Shown: one piece after another, positions 54,253 through 61,938 of the stretch
Layout: each line of letters begins with the position of its first letter
Numbering within the stretch: position 1 is the stretch's first letter
Origin: Candidatus Limnocylindrales bacterium
GTDB taxonomy: Bacteria > Moduliflexota > Moduliflexia > Moduliflexales > JAUQPW01
Assembly: GCA_035559535.1 (NCBI GenBank)
Contig: DATMBG010000017.1
Span: 92,375 to 156,374 of the forward strand
DNA: 64,000 bases
Direction: 5' to 3'
The notes under the pieces: model-generated
Database searches by the model: none
What the model was told of the DNA's origin: nothing
What the model saw: only the letters and a program-made list of their open reading frames with translations
Translations under genes and position numbers: made by a program

Positions 54253-55395
54253 ATGAGACCATTTTTATTAAAAGTAGAGATACTCTTAATTAGTCTGTTG
54301 ACCGTTTTCTTTCTTATCCCTTCAACCCTGGCTGCGGATACCCTCAAGATAGGCCTCGCAGGTCCTCTCACCGGAGATCAGGCGTCTTTGGGGGATATGT
54401 TAAAAAATGGGGGGACCATAGCCATTGAAGAATGGAATGAAAGGGGAGGGGTTCTGGGAAAAAAGATTGAGGCTGCTTGGGGAGATGACCAGCATGACCC
54501 GAAACAGGCAGTTGCCATAGCCAATAAGTTTATCAATGAAGGCATCGTTGGCGTCATCGGTCATCTCAATTCCAGTTGTTCCATTCCCGCTTCAACGATT
54601 TATGCAAAGGTTCCTATCCCCCAAATCACACCTTCTTCCACCAATCCTCAATATACTGAGCAGGGACTGAGAAATGTATTTCGGGTTTGCGGCCGGGATG
54701 ACCAACAGGGAGCGGTTGCCGCAGATTTTATCGTCAATACCCTCAAGAAAACCAAAGTAGCCGTCTTCCATGATAAGACGACTTATGGTCAGGGGTTAGC
54801 CGATGAGACGGTCAAGCGGCTAAAAAAGTTGGGGGTTGAGCCGGTCTTTTACACGGGAATTGTTCAAGGAGATAAAGATTATACCGTGATTCTAACGGCT
54901 GCCAAACAGAAAAATCCAGAAGTTCTTTACTTCGGAGGAATCTATCCCGAGGCGATCCTTTTGGCTAAGCAATCCAAGGATATCGGTTTGAATGTTATTC
55001 TTATGGGAGGGGAAGGTTTGCATGTCCAGGAATTTATCGATGGAGCAGGTCCGGCGGCTGAAGGGACTTACTTCAGCTCTAATCCGGATCCTGAAAGAAT
55101 TCCAGAAGCCCAACCCTTCATTAAAAAATTTAGGGAAAAGTTCCCACGAGTCAGAGAAATAGGTGTTTATACCGTTCACAGTTATGTGGCCACCAACATT
55201 CTCCTGGAAGCCATTCAGGCCACTCAGAGTACAGAAGGACAGAAACTGGTAGACTATCTTCATAAGGCCCAATTTAATACTGCGCTGGGCCCAATCCGAT
55301 TCGATGAAAAAGGCGATGTGTTGGCGCCTCCTTATGTATTTTGGCAGGTTCAGAATGGGAAATTTGTGCAGGTCCAGGAACTTAAGAAGCCCTAA
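54253..55395 (+). CDS. Orphan LivJ-type ABC substrate-binding protein
   Basis: 380 residues. A Sec signal peptide (ILLISLLTVFFLIPSTLAA) ends near residue 28; the mature start is DTLKIGLAGPLTGDQASLGD. The text (GVIGHLNSSCSIPASTIYAK, TPSSTNPQYTEQGLRNVFRV, RDDQQGAVAADF, FHDKTTYGQGLADE) is close to classical leucine/isoleucine/valine-binding LivJ/LivK, closer than the other two binding proteins here. No permease or ATPase follows, so it would have to use another liv membrane complex, for example that at 41003-44578 (inference). It interrupts the sbcCD/herA-nurA neighbourhood. Strong ribosome site GAGGAGGG. Confidence 0.9.
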   Translation: MRPFLLKVEILLISLLTVFFLIPSTLAADTLKIGLAGPLTGDQASLGDMLKNGGTIAIEEWNERGGVLGKKIEAAWGDDQHDPKQAVAIANKFINEGIVGVIGHLNSSCSIPASTIYAKVPIPQITPSSTNPQYTEQGLRNVFRVCGRDDQQGAVAADFIVNTLKKTKVAVFHDKTTYGQGLADETVKRLKKLGVEPVFYTGIVQGDKDYTVILTAAKQKNPEVLYFGGIYPEAILLAKQSKDIGLNVILMGGEGLHVQEFIDGAGPAAEGTYFSSNPDPERIPEAQPFIKKFREKFPRVREIGVYTVHSYVATNILLEAIQATQSTEGQKLVDYLHKAQFNTALGPIRFDEKGDVLAPPYVFWQVQNGKFVQVQELKKP

Positions 55396-55399
55396 AAAA

Positions 55400-55473
55400 T
55401 AGGAGCGATAGCGCAAAATGTTATTTCGCACCGACACATTGTGAGACAGCATTTCGCACTACAAAGGCTCCTA
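55400..55473. terminator. Bidirectional terminator-like inverted repeat
   Basis: TAGGAGC (55400) and GCTCCTA (55467-55473) enclose GCGCAAAATG and CATTTCGCA, which also pair. It sits exactly between the convergent orphan livJ (stop 55395) and herA (stop 55471), the place for a shared terminator. Confidence 0.55.
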
Positions 55474-57114
55474 ACCAAACAGGGCCTCAATATCTGCTGC
55501 AACCTTTTCTTCTCGCTCTTTTTCTGTGAGGGAACCCATATCTTTATAAAACTGTTCATCATAATCTCGACTACGAATAACCATTGGCATAGGGACGGCA
55601 TGACCCAGAATCAAAGCCTGTTGTTTAGAGTCCAGACTGGCCAGAACACTCCGGAGTCCGGCGGGATTACTGACTCCGGTTAAGACGGCTTGAATATCCT
55701 TTTCATCGTCAAGAAGTGCGATGATTTTGGTTCCGATTTGGGAAAGGATTTCATCATCGATTCCAGAAGGGCGTTGATCCACAATCAGCAGAGAAACATA
55801 ATACTTTCTCAACTCCCTGGCAATGGTACCAAAAATGGTTTGCTTTGAGGCCCGTGGGTTCAAAAACTTATGGGCTTCTTCAATGGTAATCACCAATTGC
55901 TTCGGCTTATCCGCCGGATTTTGTGTTGCCAGATACTCCTCGGTTCTTTTTACATAAAGTTCATGAATACGACGGGTGATAATGTTGGCTACGAGAAGAT
56001 AACAGAGCATACTGGATTCTTTTCCGAACTCCAGGACGATATGAATACCTTTGTCGATATACTCCATGATTTTTTGGATGATATCTTCGCTGGTTTTAGG
56101 GATCAGGAATTTAAAGGTGCGGAGCCTTCGGAGCTTTCGATAAAGGGCTGCCAGGGATTCAGGATGCGTCCTGAGTTCATCGGCCAAAGCCTGGATATCT
56201 TCTTCTCCCCGCTCAAGGAGGGTATCCAGCCAATCATTTTTATAACGAGCCCAAATCGAGTAGGCAGCTTCCATAGCCGTAGGATGTAAACTGAGTTCGT
56301 CCTGGAGGGGAATCACATCTTCCACGGCAATTTGATCGTAGCCGATAAGAACCTCATGATCCGCCTGGACTTTGCGCCGCCGGGAGGAGTCCGGATCCAG
56401 GGTAAAGATAGCGACCCGATTCCCAAAGATCTGTTTAAGCCCTTTGACAAAATCTTGTCTGCTCCCTCCGGTCTCTTTCATGGCTCCCCATCCATATTCG
56501 TTATGTGTGTCAAAAATAATATTAACCGCCTTTTCATTTTTGATAAGACCACTGAGGACCAGCCGTGTCAGGAAAGTCTTTCCGGTCCCGGTTTTACCGA
56601 AGATTCCATTACTCCGCTCCACAAAGCGATCTAAATTTAAGCAAACGGGAGTATCCATATCCAGAGGCTTCCCAATGTTGAAGTATTTTCGATCCAAGGT
56701 TTCCCCTCCAAAGATCCGATTGACATCTTCTTCGTCCGCTTCATAAACTAAGGCAAAGTGGATAGGAATGGTTTTAACGGGTTGAGGTGTTGGACTGATT
56801 AAATTAGAGTTCTCTACCCGTTCTAATGCCAGCATCGGGCGCAGAATTACCGTGGCATAGGTGCTGGTGCCGCTCAGAACCTGACGTAAGAGGGTATTTT
56901 CTCGGGAAGGTGGATGGGTAAGAATCTGGGGATTGGTCACCTCCAGCCGAACATCGGTAATCATCGAAAAAAAGAGATGCTTCTCCCCTTCAATAACGAC
57001 AAACTTTCCCGCCTTAATATCTTCGACACTCCGGTTCGGATTTAACTTCATCTCTATCCCTTCCAGAAGAGAACCTCGGGTGATAATACCTAATTCGCCT
57101 GAACGATGATCCAT
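55471..57114 (-). CDS. herA: HerA-like hexameric ATPase
   Basis: 547 residues. The N-terminal HAS-barrel (about 1-100) starts with GELGIITRGSLLEGIEMKLN; the FtsK/HerA ATPase has Walker A FGKTGTGKTFLT (about 170-178), Walker B LVITIEEAHKFL (about 401-412) and an Arg-finger region YYVSLLIVDQRPSG. In archaea HerA pairs with the nuclease NurA to resect DNA ends loaded by Mre11-Rad50; bacterial homologues often share the nurA neighbour, as here. A 200-residue HAS-barrel-like gene lies between herA and nurA. The start at ATG 57114 lies next to a class-1 octamer array. Confidence 0.92.
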   Translation of the reverse strand: MDHRSGELGIITRGSLLEGIEMKLNPNRSVEDIKAGKFVVIEGEKHLFFSMITDVRLEVTNPQILTHPPSRENTLLRQVLSGTSTYATVILRPMLALERVENSNLISPTPQPVKTIPIHFALVYEADEEDVNRIFGGETLDRKYFNIGKPLDMDTPVCLNLDRFVERSNGIFGKTGTGKTFLTRLVLSGLIKNEKAVNIIFDTHNEYGWGAMKETGGSRQDFVKGLKQIFGNRVAIFTLDPDSSRRRKVQADHEVLIGYDQIAVEDVIPLQDELSLHPTAMEAAYSIWARYKNDWLDTLLERGEEDIQALADELRTHPESLAALYRKLRRLRTFKFLIPKTSEDIIQKIMEYIDKGIHIVLEFGKESSMLCYLLVANIITRRIHELYVKRTEEYLATQNPADKPKQLVITIEEAHKFLNPRASKQTIFGTIARELRKYYVSLLIVDQRPSGIDDEILSQIGTKIIALLDDEKDIQAVLTGVSNPAGLRSVLASLDSKQQALILGHAVPMPMVIRSRDYDEQFYKDMGSLTEKEREEKVAADIEALFG

Positions 57115-57119
57115 GTTTT

Positions 57120-57250
57120 AAAAAGTATGGGGGTGTGGGGGTATGGAAGTACACCCACACCCCCCCACTTCCCCACTCCCATACTTCCATACTTCCATAC
57201 TTCCATACTTCCATACTTCCCCACTCCCATACTCCTATACTCCATACCCT
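57120..57250. repeat. Inverted array of 8-bp units (class 1), upstream of herA
   Basis: Short left arm (GTATGGGG, GTGTGGGG, GTATGGAA) and long right arm with five or more CTTCCATA-type octamers in tandem. It fills the whole gap between the 200-residue gene (stop 57251) and herA (start 57114). Confidence 0.85.
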
Positions 57251-57853
57251 TTAAGGTGCGATTCTTTTCAAAATCGAACTCAGACGATCGTAATCCTCTC
57301 GTAAAAGCCGGGATAACTCCTTACCGACCTGGATGAGGTATTGAGGGGAATCCTCGGCGTGGGCCTCCAGACTATTTCGGATGGTTGCAATAACCAGCTC
57401 ATCGGGAGGAACCCGGCTGATTGTAAAAAGCGTACGAAGGTAATCTGATTGCCGGGTGAATTCTCGGACTTCCTCTAAAGAACAGGTATATACAAAACTA
57501 TGAATTCGAGGAGGTTGGGAGGGAAGAATCTGTTTAATTCCCGTCTGGTCCCGATATCCAATCAGGTGAGCTTGAAATTCTGTCTTCAGAAGCTCGAAGA
57601 TCTGGGGTTGCTCATTACGAAGCTCTTCCTCTGTTTTCCCGTAGGCTATAGCACGGCGATTGGGCTCAATGCTGTGAGTCATGACATTAAAGACCAATCC
57701 GTAAATAAGAAAATTCGCTCCTTCCACCGGGTTCGAAGTAGGTTTGACCTTGACAAAAGATCCAAAGGGCGGTGAGCAATGGAGATCCCTACATTGAGCT
57801 ATCAGTTCGGTCGTGTTACTTTCGATAACCTCGGCTATGTGAGCTTCTTTCAT
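57251..57853 (-). CDS. HAS-barrel-like protein between herA and nurA
   Basis: 200 residues. The N-terminal half (IAEVIESNTTELIAQCRDLH, PPFGSFVKVKP, FLIYGLVFNV) looks like the HAS barrel found at the N-terminus of HerA and ATP synthase subunits. The C-terminal half is helical and charged (DYLRTLFTISRVPPDELVIA). There is no catalytic motif. Its place between nurA and herA suggests it is a third subunit or adaptor of the end-resection machine, a gene organisation also seen in some other bacteria (recollection, not checked). Function otherwise unknown. Confidence 0.7.
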   Translation of the reverse strand: MKEAHIAEVIESNTTELIAQCRDLHCSPPFGSFVKVKPTSNPVEGANFLIYGLVFNVMTHSIEPNRRAIAYGKTEEELRNEQPQIFELLKTEFQAHLIGYRDQTGIKQILPSQPPRIHSFVYTCSLEEVREFTRQSDYLRTLFTISRVPPDELVIATIRNSLEAHAEDSPQYLIQVGKELSRLLREDYDRLSSILKRIAP

Positions 57854-57919
57854 AGGGAGCCGCTGGGAGAGATCAGGAGTCAGTGCCAGAAAATTTTGAT
57901 TCCGGGCCTCTGGCTCCTG

Positions 57920-59266
57920 TCAGATAGAGATCTGTCTCTTTTTCTGGCTTTTCCGGGAACTCTGGATTCGGATATTCTGTTGAACCAAAGCGTCCTGGAG
58001 CATACGATAAAATAGTTCTCGATCCGGTCCACGTACAACAGCTTTTTCATGGGCTTCAGCTAGGCTCACCGGGTATCCCTGCCCCTTTTCAACCTGATCA
58101 TAAATAACGGCATGGGTTAAAGCCAGTAAATTTTGGTCCCTGGCGACCCATTCTGGGATTTCTACCCGGGCAATTTCGGAACCTACATTCAAATAAAAGA
58201 AGTAGATACTATGAGGACCGTAATTTTTCAGAATTTTAGAGGTGCTTTTGAAAACGGTTGAACGTTCTCCGGGTTCCAGAAGGTACGAGAAAATAACCTG
58301 ATCGATAACCCCCTGGATGGGCTCACAGGGGAGTTCAGGAAGATCTCGATAGGGGCACTTATCACAATTTACAAAGTACTCGGGGCACATTCCTACACGA
58401 AGCGTGTGAATAACATCTGCACTCCGGGGATAGCTAATATACCCGGCAATGGGGACCTGCCATTTCTGAAAACTATCCAATACCTTCAAAAATTCCTTTA
58501 AGATATAGGCACTGAAATCTTCCGGTGTTGCCTCCAGGTGCCAGAATATCAAAGTTCCATCATAGAGGGCTACTTGTGGAGACACGGGGACGTGGGGACG
58601 CGGGGACGTGGGGATATAATAGGGATGGGGAGAATCATCTCCTACTCTAAGATCACTTTGTTCCGGTATCTTTGTATCGTAATTTATTCCGTATTTCCCT
58701 ATCTCCCTATCCCCAGGCTCTCCTGTCCCCATATTCTCTTGTTCCCGTATCTCACATTGCTCCCGTGTCTCTGTAGCCAGGCGGACCAGCTCTTGAAATT
58801 CCATGAGATTCCGTAAAATCCCAACCATCTCTCCATCCACGGGAACTTTATGTCGATTCCATTCTTTATAAAGATCTTCTTCTCTATAAAAGAGGGTGGG
58901 ACGACTGGTCAAGAGGGGCCTTTCACCGGTTCCATAATGAAGGACAACGGAACTAATGTTGATAAGATAACAGAGGGCGATCTCGTGTCGATCCGGGAAA
59001 ATCTGCGAGCCATCTGTTGCTATAACGGTAAACTGTTTGGGTTTTGGAGGAAGGGGAGAGAAGGCTGTAAGGGGTTCAGAAAAATCCTGGGCGGTTAACC
59101 AAGAGGTTTTACTTTGACTTAGCTTGAAGTTAAGAAGCGGCCAATCCTGCCAGCGTTTAAGTTCTTCCAGGGCTTTTTCAACTTTTTTTTGATAAAGATT
59201 CTGATGGGATTTTTGCTCTCCCACCATGTAAACAATCTGTTTTTTGACAGCAGAAAAATCTAACAC
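57920..59266 (-). CDS. nurA: NurA domain 5'-3' nuclease with an in-frame repeat insertion
   Basis: 448 residues, against about 350-400 for typical NurA. The NurA fold is marked by FTVIATDGSQIFPDRHE (catalytic Asp), ALYDGTLIFWHLE (second acidic block) and PIAGYISYPRSADVI. Between the helix NLMEFQELVRLATE and ALYDGTLIF, about residues 166-231 are a low-complexity insert (EQENMGTGEPGDREIG-type, PTSPRPHVPVSPQ) encoded by a palindromic repeat (58579-58771). NurA and HerA together degrade DNA ends in concert. The gene precedes the HAS-barrel gene and herA on the same strand, with a gap of 66 bases. Confidence 0.9.
   Translation of the reverse strand: MLDFSAVKKQIVYMVGEQKSHQNLYQKKVEKALEELKRWQDWPLLNFKLSQSKTSWLTAQDFSEPLTAFSPLPPKPKQFTVIATDGSQIFPDRHEIALCYLINISSVVLHYGTGERPLLTSRPTLFYREEDLYKEWNRHKVPVDGEMVGILRNLMEFQELVRLATETREQCEIREQENMGTGEPGDREIGKYGINYDTKIPEQSDLRVGDDSPHPYYIPTSPRPHVPVSPQVALYDGTLIFWHLEATPEDFSAYILKEFLKVLDSFQKWQVPIAGYISYPRSADVIHTLRVGMCPEYFVNCDKCPYRDLPELPCEPIQGVIDQVIFSYLLEPGERSTVFKSTSKILKNYGPHSIYFFYLNVGSEIARVEIPEWVARDQNLLALTHAVIYDQVEKGQGYPVSLAEAHEKAVVRGPDRELFYRMLQDALVQQNIRIQSSRKSQKKRQISI
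58579..58771. repeat. Octamer inverted array (class 2) inserted in frame in nurA
   Basis: Left arm GAGACACG, GGGACGTG, GGGACGCG, GGGACGTG, GGGATATA; right arm TCCCTATC, TCCCTATC, CCCAGGCT, CTCCTGTC, CCCATATT...CTCCCGTG, TCTC: both run in 8-base steps and are complementary at the ends. It stays open in the nurA frame and adds about 65 residues to the protein. Confidence 0.8.
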
Positions 59267-59359
59267 AGCCGATCCGTTATCTGTCGTCCATTGTTCGTCG
59301 TTGTCGGAAGGATAAGCCTTTAGTTACTTAAACAGCAGGCCATAACAACAAACAAGGAA

Positions 59360-60085
59360 CTAAGGAGCCAGTTTTTCTATAGATCCGAGGTTTTTTGCAG
59401 ACTCGGAAAGGGAATAAAAACGCTGGTTAGATCTCCTATCTGCTTCTAACTCAGCTTCTAGGTGTTGAAGCCTTAACTCCAGAATTTGTCTGGAGACTCC
59501 AAATTTATGACAAAGCTCGTTTTCATGGTGATAGAGATTTAATAAATTCGGACCTCCGGTAAGCCGAAAGATTTCTCCTCGAGGCACCAGAATGGCTGCA
59601 GCATAATAACTGGCCTGGATTTCCAGAGGGTGATAGGTATCCAATGGATTGCAGAACAGGGGTCCAGATAACAAGGGCGCAGTGGGTTCAGATGAAACAT
59701 GTAGGAGATCATCCCATCCGGCATTAAAGGCGCCCTCTGGACGATAGTGAAGGGCATAATGTCCACCTGCATGGGCAATGGCAAAACGACAAAACTCTTC
59801 TGTCATGCCCGCATAACCGGTATTGATGAGAATAACCTTATCTTTTCCCTGAAAAAAACACTTCTCAGGATATAACCCTCCCCACGTATTCTGGGTTGAG
59901 ACCTTTTTAAGGGATTCTTCTTGGGTTAGATCAATAAAGTCTATCTGAAGCCCAAAAATACGCTGAAAAACATCCCCAACATTTAAAGGAAATTCTAAAT
60001 TAAAATCTCCCGTATAACTTCGATATCTCCATAAATCCTGTTCTGCTACCTTCTGAATAACTTGCTTAGGAATAAATTCAACCAT
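59360..60085 (-). CDS. ImmA/IrrE-type metallopeptidase-like protein lacking the catalytic Glu
   Basis: 241 residues. The COG2856/IrrE layout is recognisable: KVILINTGYAGMTEEFCRFA, then AHAGGHYALHYRPEGAFN where family members have HExxH, and EIQASYYAAAILVPRGEIF (third zinc ligand Glu and the family FAaxLLMP text). The HExxH Glu is replaced by Ala (HAGGH), so peptidase activity is probably lost while zinc binding may remain. The C-terminus (CHKFGVSRQILELRLQHLEA) is the helical end of the family. It lies 93 bases upstream of nurA on the same strand. Such proteins often cleave repressors after DNA damage; here a sensor role is possible (inference). Confidence 0.75.
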   Translation of the reverse strand: MVEFIPKQVIQKVAEQDLWRYRSYTGDFNLEFPLNVGDVFQRIFGLQIDFIDLTQEESLKKVSTQNTWGGLYPEKCFFQGKDKVILINTGYAGMTEEFCRFAIAHAGGHYALHYRPEGAFNAGWDDLLHVSSEPTAPLLSGPLFCNPLDTYHPLEIQASYYAAAILVPRGEIFRLTGGPNLLNLYHHENELCHKFGVSRQILELRLQHLEAELEADRRSNQRFYSLSESAKNLGSIEKLAP

Positions 60086-60325
60086 AAAATCCTCCTGAGC
60101 CTAAAACTAACTCTATTTGAACTTCTACCGGAGTCTTACTGGAGATTTAATACGATTTTTACTAAAATCTCCTTAACCCTCTAACCATTTCCATGGTTTT
60201 TAGAGCTTATGGGATAAGTTATACGTTTTCTACCTTGGATTCACCTAATCTTGGCCTTTTAGGCTAACAAGTCCCCGGTACCTTGTCAACTTTTTTTTAA
60301 AATTTTTGTCCAATAAAATAATGGC

Positions 60326-60490
60326 ATGGCTTTCCAAGAGGAAAATACTATTATATGTATTGATTACCGTTTTGTCCTAAAAATTACACCCGGCACAAAA
60401 GTTTTAAAAGAGTGGTATTCTTATCCCAAGGTAAGTATGCAAATTTCAAACCAAATAAAAGCAAACTATACCGATGAAGATGAGAAGTAA
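60326..60490 (+). CDS. Possible 54-residue protein upstream of dapF
   Basis: ATG 60326 to TAA 60488-60490 encodes MAFQEENTIICIDYRFVLKI and a tail rich in polar residues. The frame is clean and lies 42 bases before the dapF start, with AT-rich DNA before it. No ribosome site is seen, and no family is recognised, so it could be chance. Confidence 0.35.
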   Translation: MAFQEENTIICIDYRFVLKITPGTKVLKEWYSYPKVSMQISNQIKANYTDEDEK

Positions 60491-60532
60491 ACTCAGATTG
60501 GATGGTAAATGCTTCCCATCTACCCAAGGCCT

Positions 60533-61381
60533 ATGAAAAAAATACCTTTTTTAAAAATGAGTGGAAGTGGAAACGATTTCATCCTGATTGATAATCGAAA
60601 CCAGGTAGTGGACAAAACCCGACTCAAGGAATTTATCTACAAAGTCTGTCGACGGGCTGTTTCGGTAGGAGCGGATGGACTCATTCTCATAGAGAATCCC
60701 GATGAAGAAGATGCTCGAAGAGGGCTTGCTCATTTTAAATGGCATTATTATAATGCCGACGGGGGAGAAGCCGAGATGTGTGGGAATGGGTCCCGGTGTG
60801 CAGCCCGGTTCGCATATCTTAAAGGAATTGCTCCAAGGAAAATGGCTTTTCGAACCCTGGCGGGAATTATTCAAGCCGAACTAACCAATGAACGTAGGGT
60901 GAAGGTACAACTCGGTGATCCTAAAGATCTTCGATTAAACTTTCCCCTCGATATCGATGGAGAAACCTGGAAAGTTCACTTTATCAATACGGGAGTTCCT
61001 CATGTCGTCTATTTTTTAGACGATATAGAACGGGTGGATGTCGTCGGTCTGGGAAGAAAAACGCGCTACCATAAGGAATTTCAACCTGCCGGAACCAATG
61101 CAAACTTTGCCGAGGTTTTGAATAAACACGCCCTCAAGCTTCGAACTTATGAGCGCGGCGTTGAGAATGAAACCCTGGCCTGTGGAACCGGTTCTGTGGC
61201 TGCGGCACTTATTGCCAGCGAGTTGGGATGGACGGTTTCTCCGGTAGATGTTCATGTTCGAAGTGGTGAAATCTTGAAGATTTATTTTGAAAAGACCGGT
61301 GATCGTATAAGCAAGGTCTTTATGGAAGGTGACGTTCGCGTCATCTATGAAGGGGAAATGTGGGAAGAGGCCTGGGAGTAA
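60533..61381 (+). CDS. dapF: Diaminopimelate epimerase
   Basis: About 282 residues from ATG 60533 (MKKIPFLKMSGSGNDFILID); an ATG at 60509 adds eight residues. It converts LL- to meso-diaminopimelate for lysine and peptidoglycan. Catalytic Cys residues lie in EMCGNGSRCAARFAY and ETLACGTGSVAAAL, with substrate residues in GVPHVVYFLDD and GTNANFAEV. Both halves of the pseudo-symmetric fold are complete. No lysine-pathway neighbour is in the window. A terminator-like inverted repeat follows. Confidence 0.95.
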   Translation: MKKIPFLKMSGSGNDFILIDNRNQVVDKTRLKEFIYKVCRRAVSVGADGLILIENPDEEDARRGLAHFKWHYYNADGGEAEMCGNGSRCAARFAYLKGIAPRKMAFRTLAGIIQAELTNERRVKVQLGDPKDLRLNFPLDIDGETWKVHFINTGVPHVVYFLDDIERVDVVGLGRKTRYHKEFQPAGTNANFAEVLNKHALKLRTYERGVENETLACGTGSVAAALIASELGWTVSPVDVHVRSGEILKIYFEKTGDRISKVFMEGDVRVIYEGEMWEEAWE

Positions 61382-61382
61382 A

Positions 61383-61430
61383 GAAGGTCAGAGTTTAAAT
61401 TCAGAGGTTATTCTGACTTCCGAATTTTTT
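61383..61430 (+). terminator. Terminator after dapF
   Basis: GAAGGTCAGA pairs with TTCTGACTTC (two internal mismatches), and the run CGAATTTTTTAATTTT follows. It lies directly after the dapF stop. Confidence 0.5.
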
Positions 61431-61518
61431 AATTTTATCGAACTATCTGGCTTATAGAAACTTTTCCCCTGGCCGTGCGTCTACCAAAGTAGAGGAAATT
61501 ACAAATAACCAGGTTTAA

Positions 61519-61749
61519 ATCGGAGGTTGTAACCCAAATGGTCGTTTTGAGAACGGCGTTTTGGAATTGCAACTCCGGCTAGAGGGATACCCATTTGCCT
61601 TTCATACCATAGAGGCAGGATTCAACCTTGCCGCTATGGAATTTATTAATAACCCTGCGAAATGCAATGGGAAGAAAATATTTAACTACTACCCTTACCC
61701 CCGACCCCTCTCCCGAGGCTTCGGGAGAGGGGGGTATTTGGGAAGTTGA
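61519..61749 (+). pseudogene. Unidentified coding remnant
   Basis: An open stretch follows a TAA, with no start codon at its head, and reads GGCNPNGRFENGVLELQLRL then EGYPFAFHTIEAGFNLAAME and further residues before running into the repeat at 61700. The first 45 residues look like real protein (varied, amphipathic), the rest is repeat-derived. It may be the tail of a degraded gene. No family was recognised. Confidence 0.35.
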
Positions 61750-61769
61750 CCCGGAGATCTTCTCGCTCC

Positions 61770-61878
61770 CCTCTCCGCCCCCACCCCTTCCCTCCCCGTG
61801 GACGGGGAGGGTGAGGGAGGGGGAGAGGGGCCGGGGGTAAGGGCCACTTAAAAGTTAAGCCAAAACTAAGTAAACAGT
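61770..61878. repeat. Partial copy of MITE-like element 2
   Basis: CCCCACCCCTTCCCTCCCC with the ACGGGGAGGG hairpin, then CCACTTAAAAGTTAAGCC and GCCAAAACTAAGTAAACAGT at 61859-61878 repeat the right part of 46139-46232 nearly base for base. The matching left end is missing here. Confidence 0.7.
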
Positions 61879-61938
61879 GTACTGTTATCAGGTAAAAGGG
61901 TAAGAATCATTAAAAAATCAAAAGGAGAAAAATTGACT

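Noticed and set aside
58538..58816. Plus-strand 92-residue frame inside nurA
   Set aside because: It is the antisense of the in-frame repeat insertion; composition is repeat-derived.
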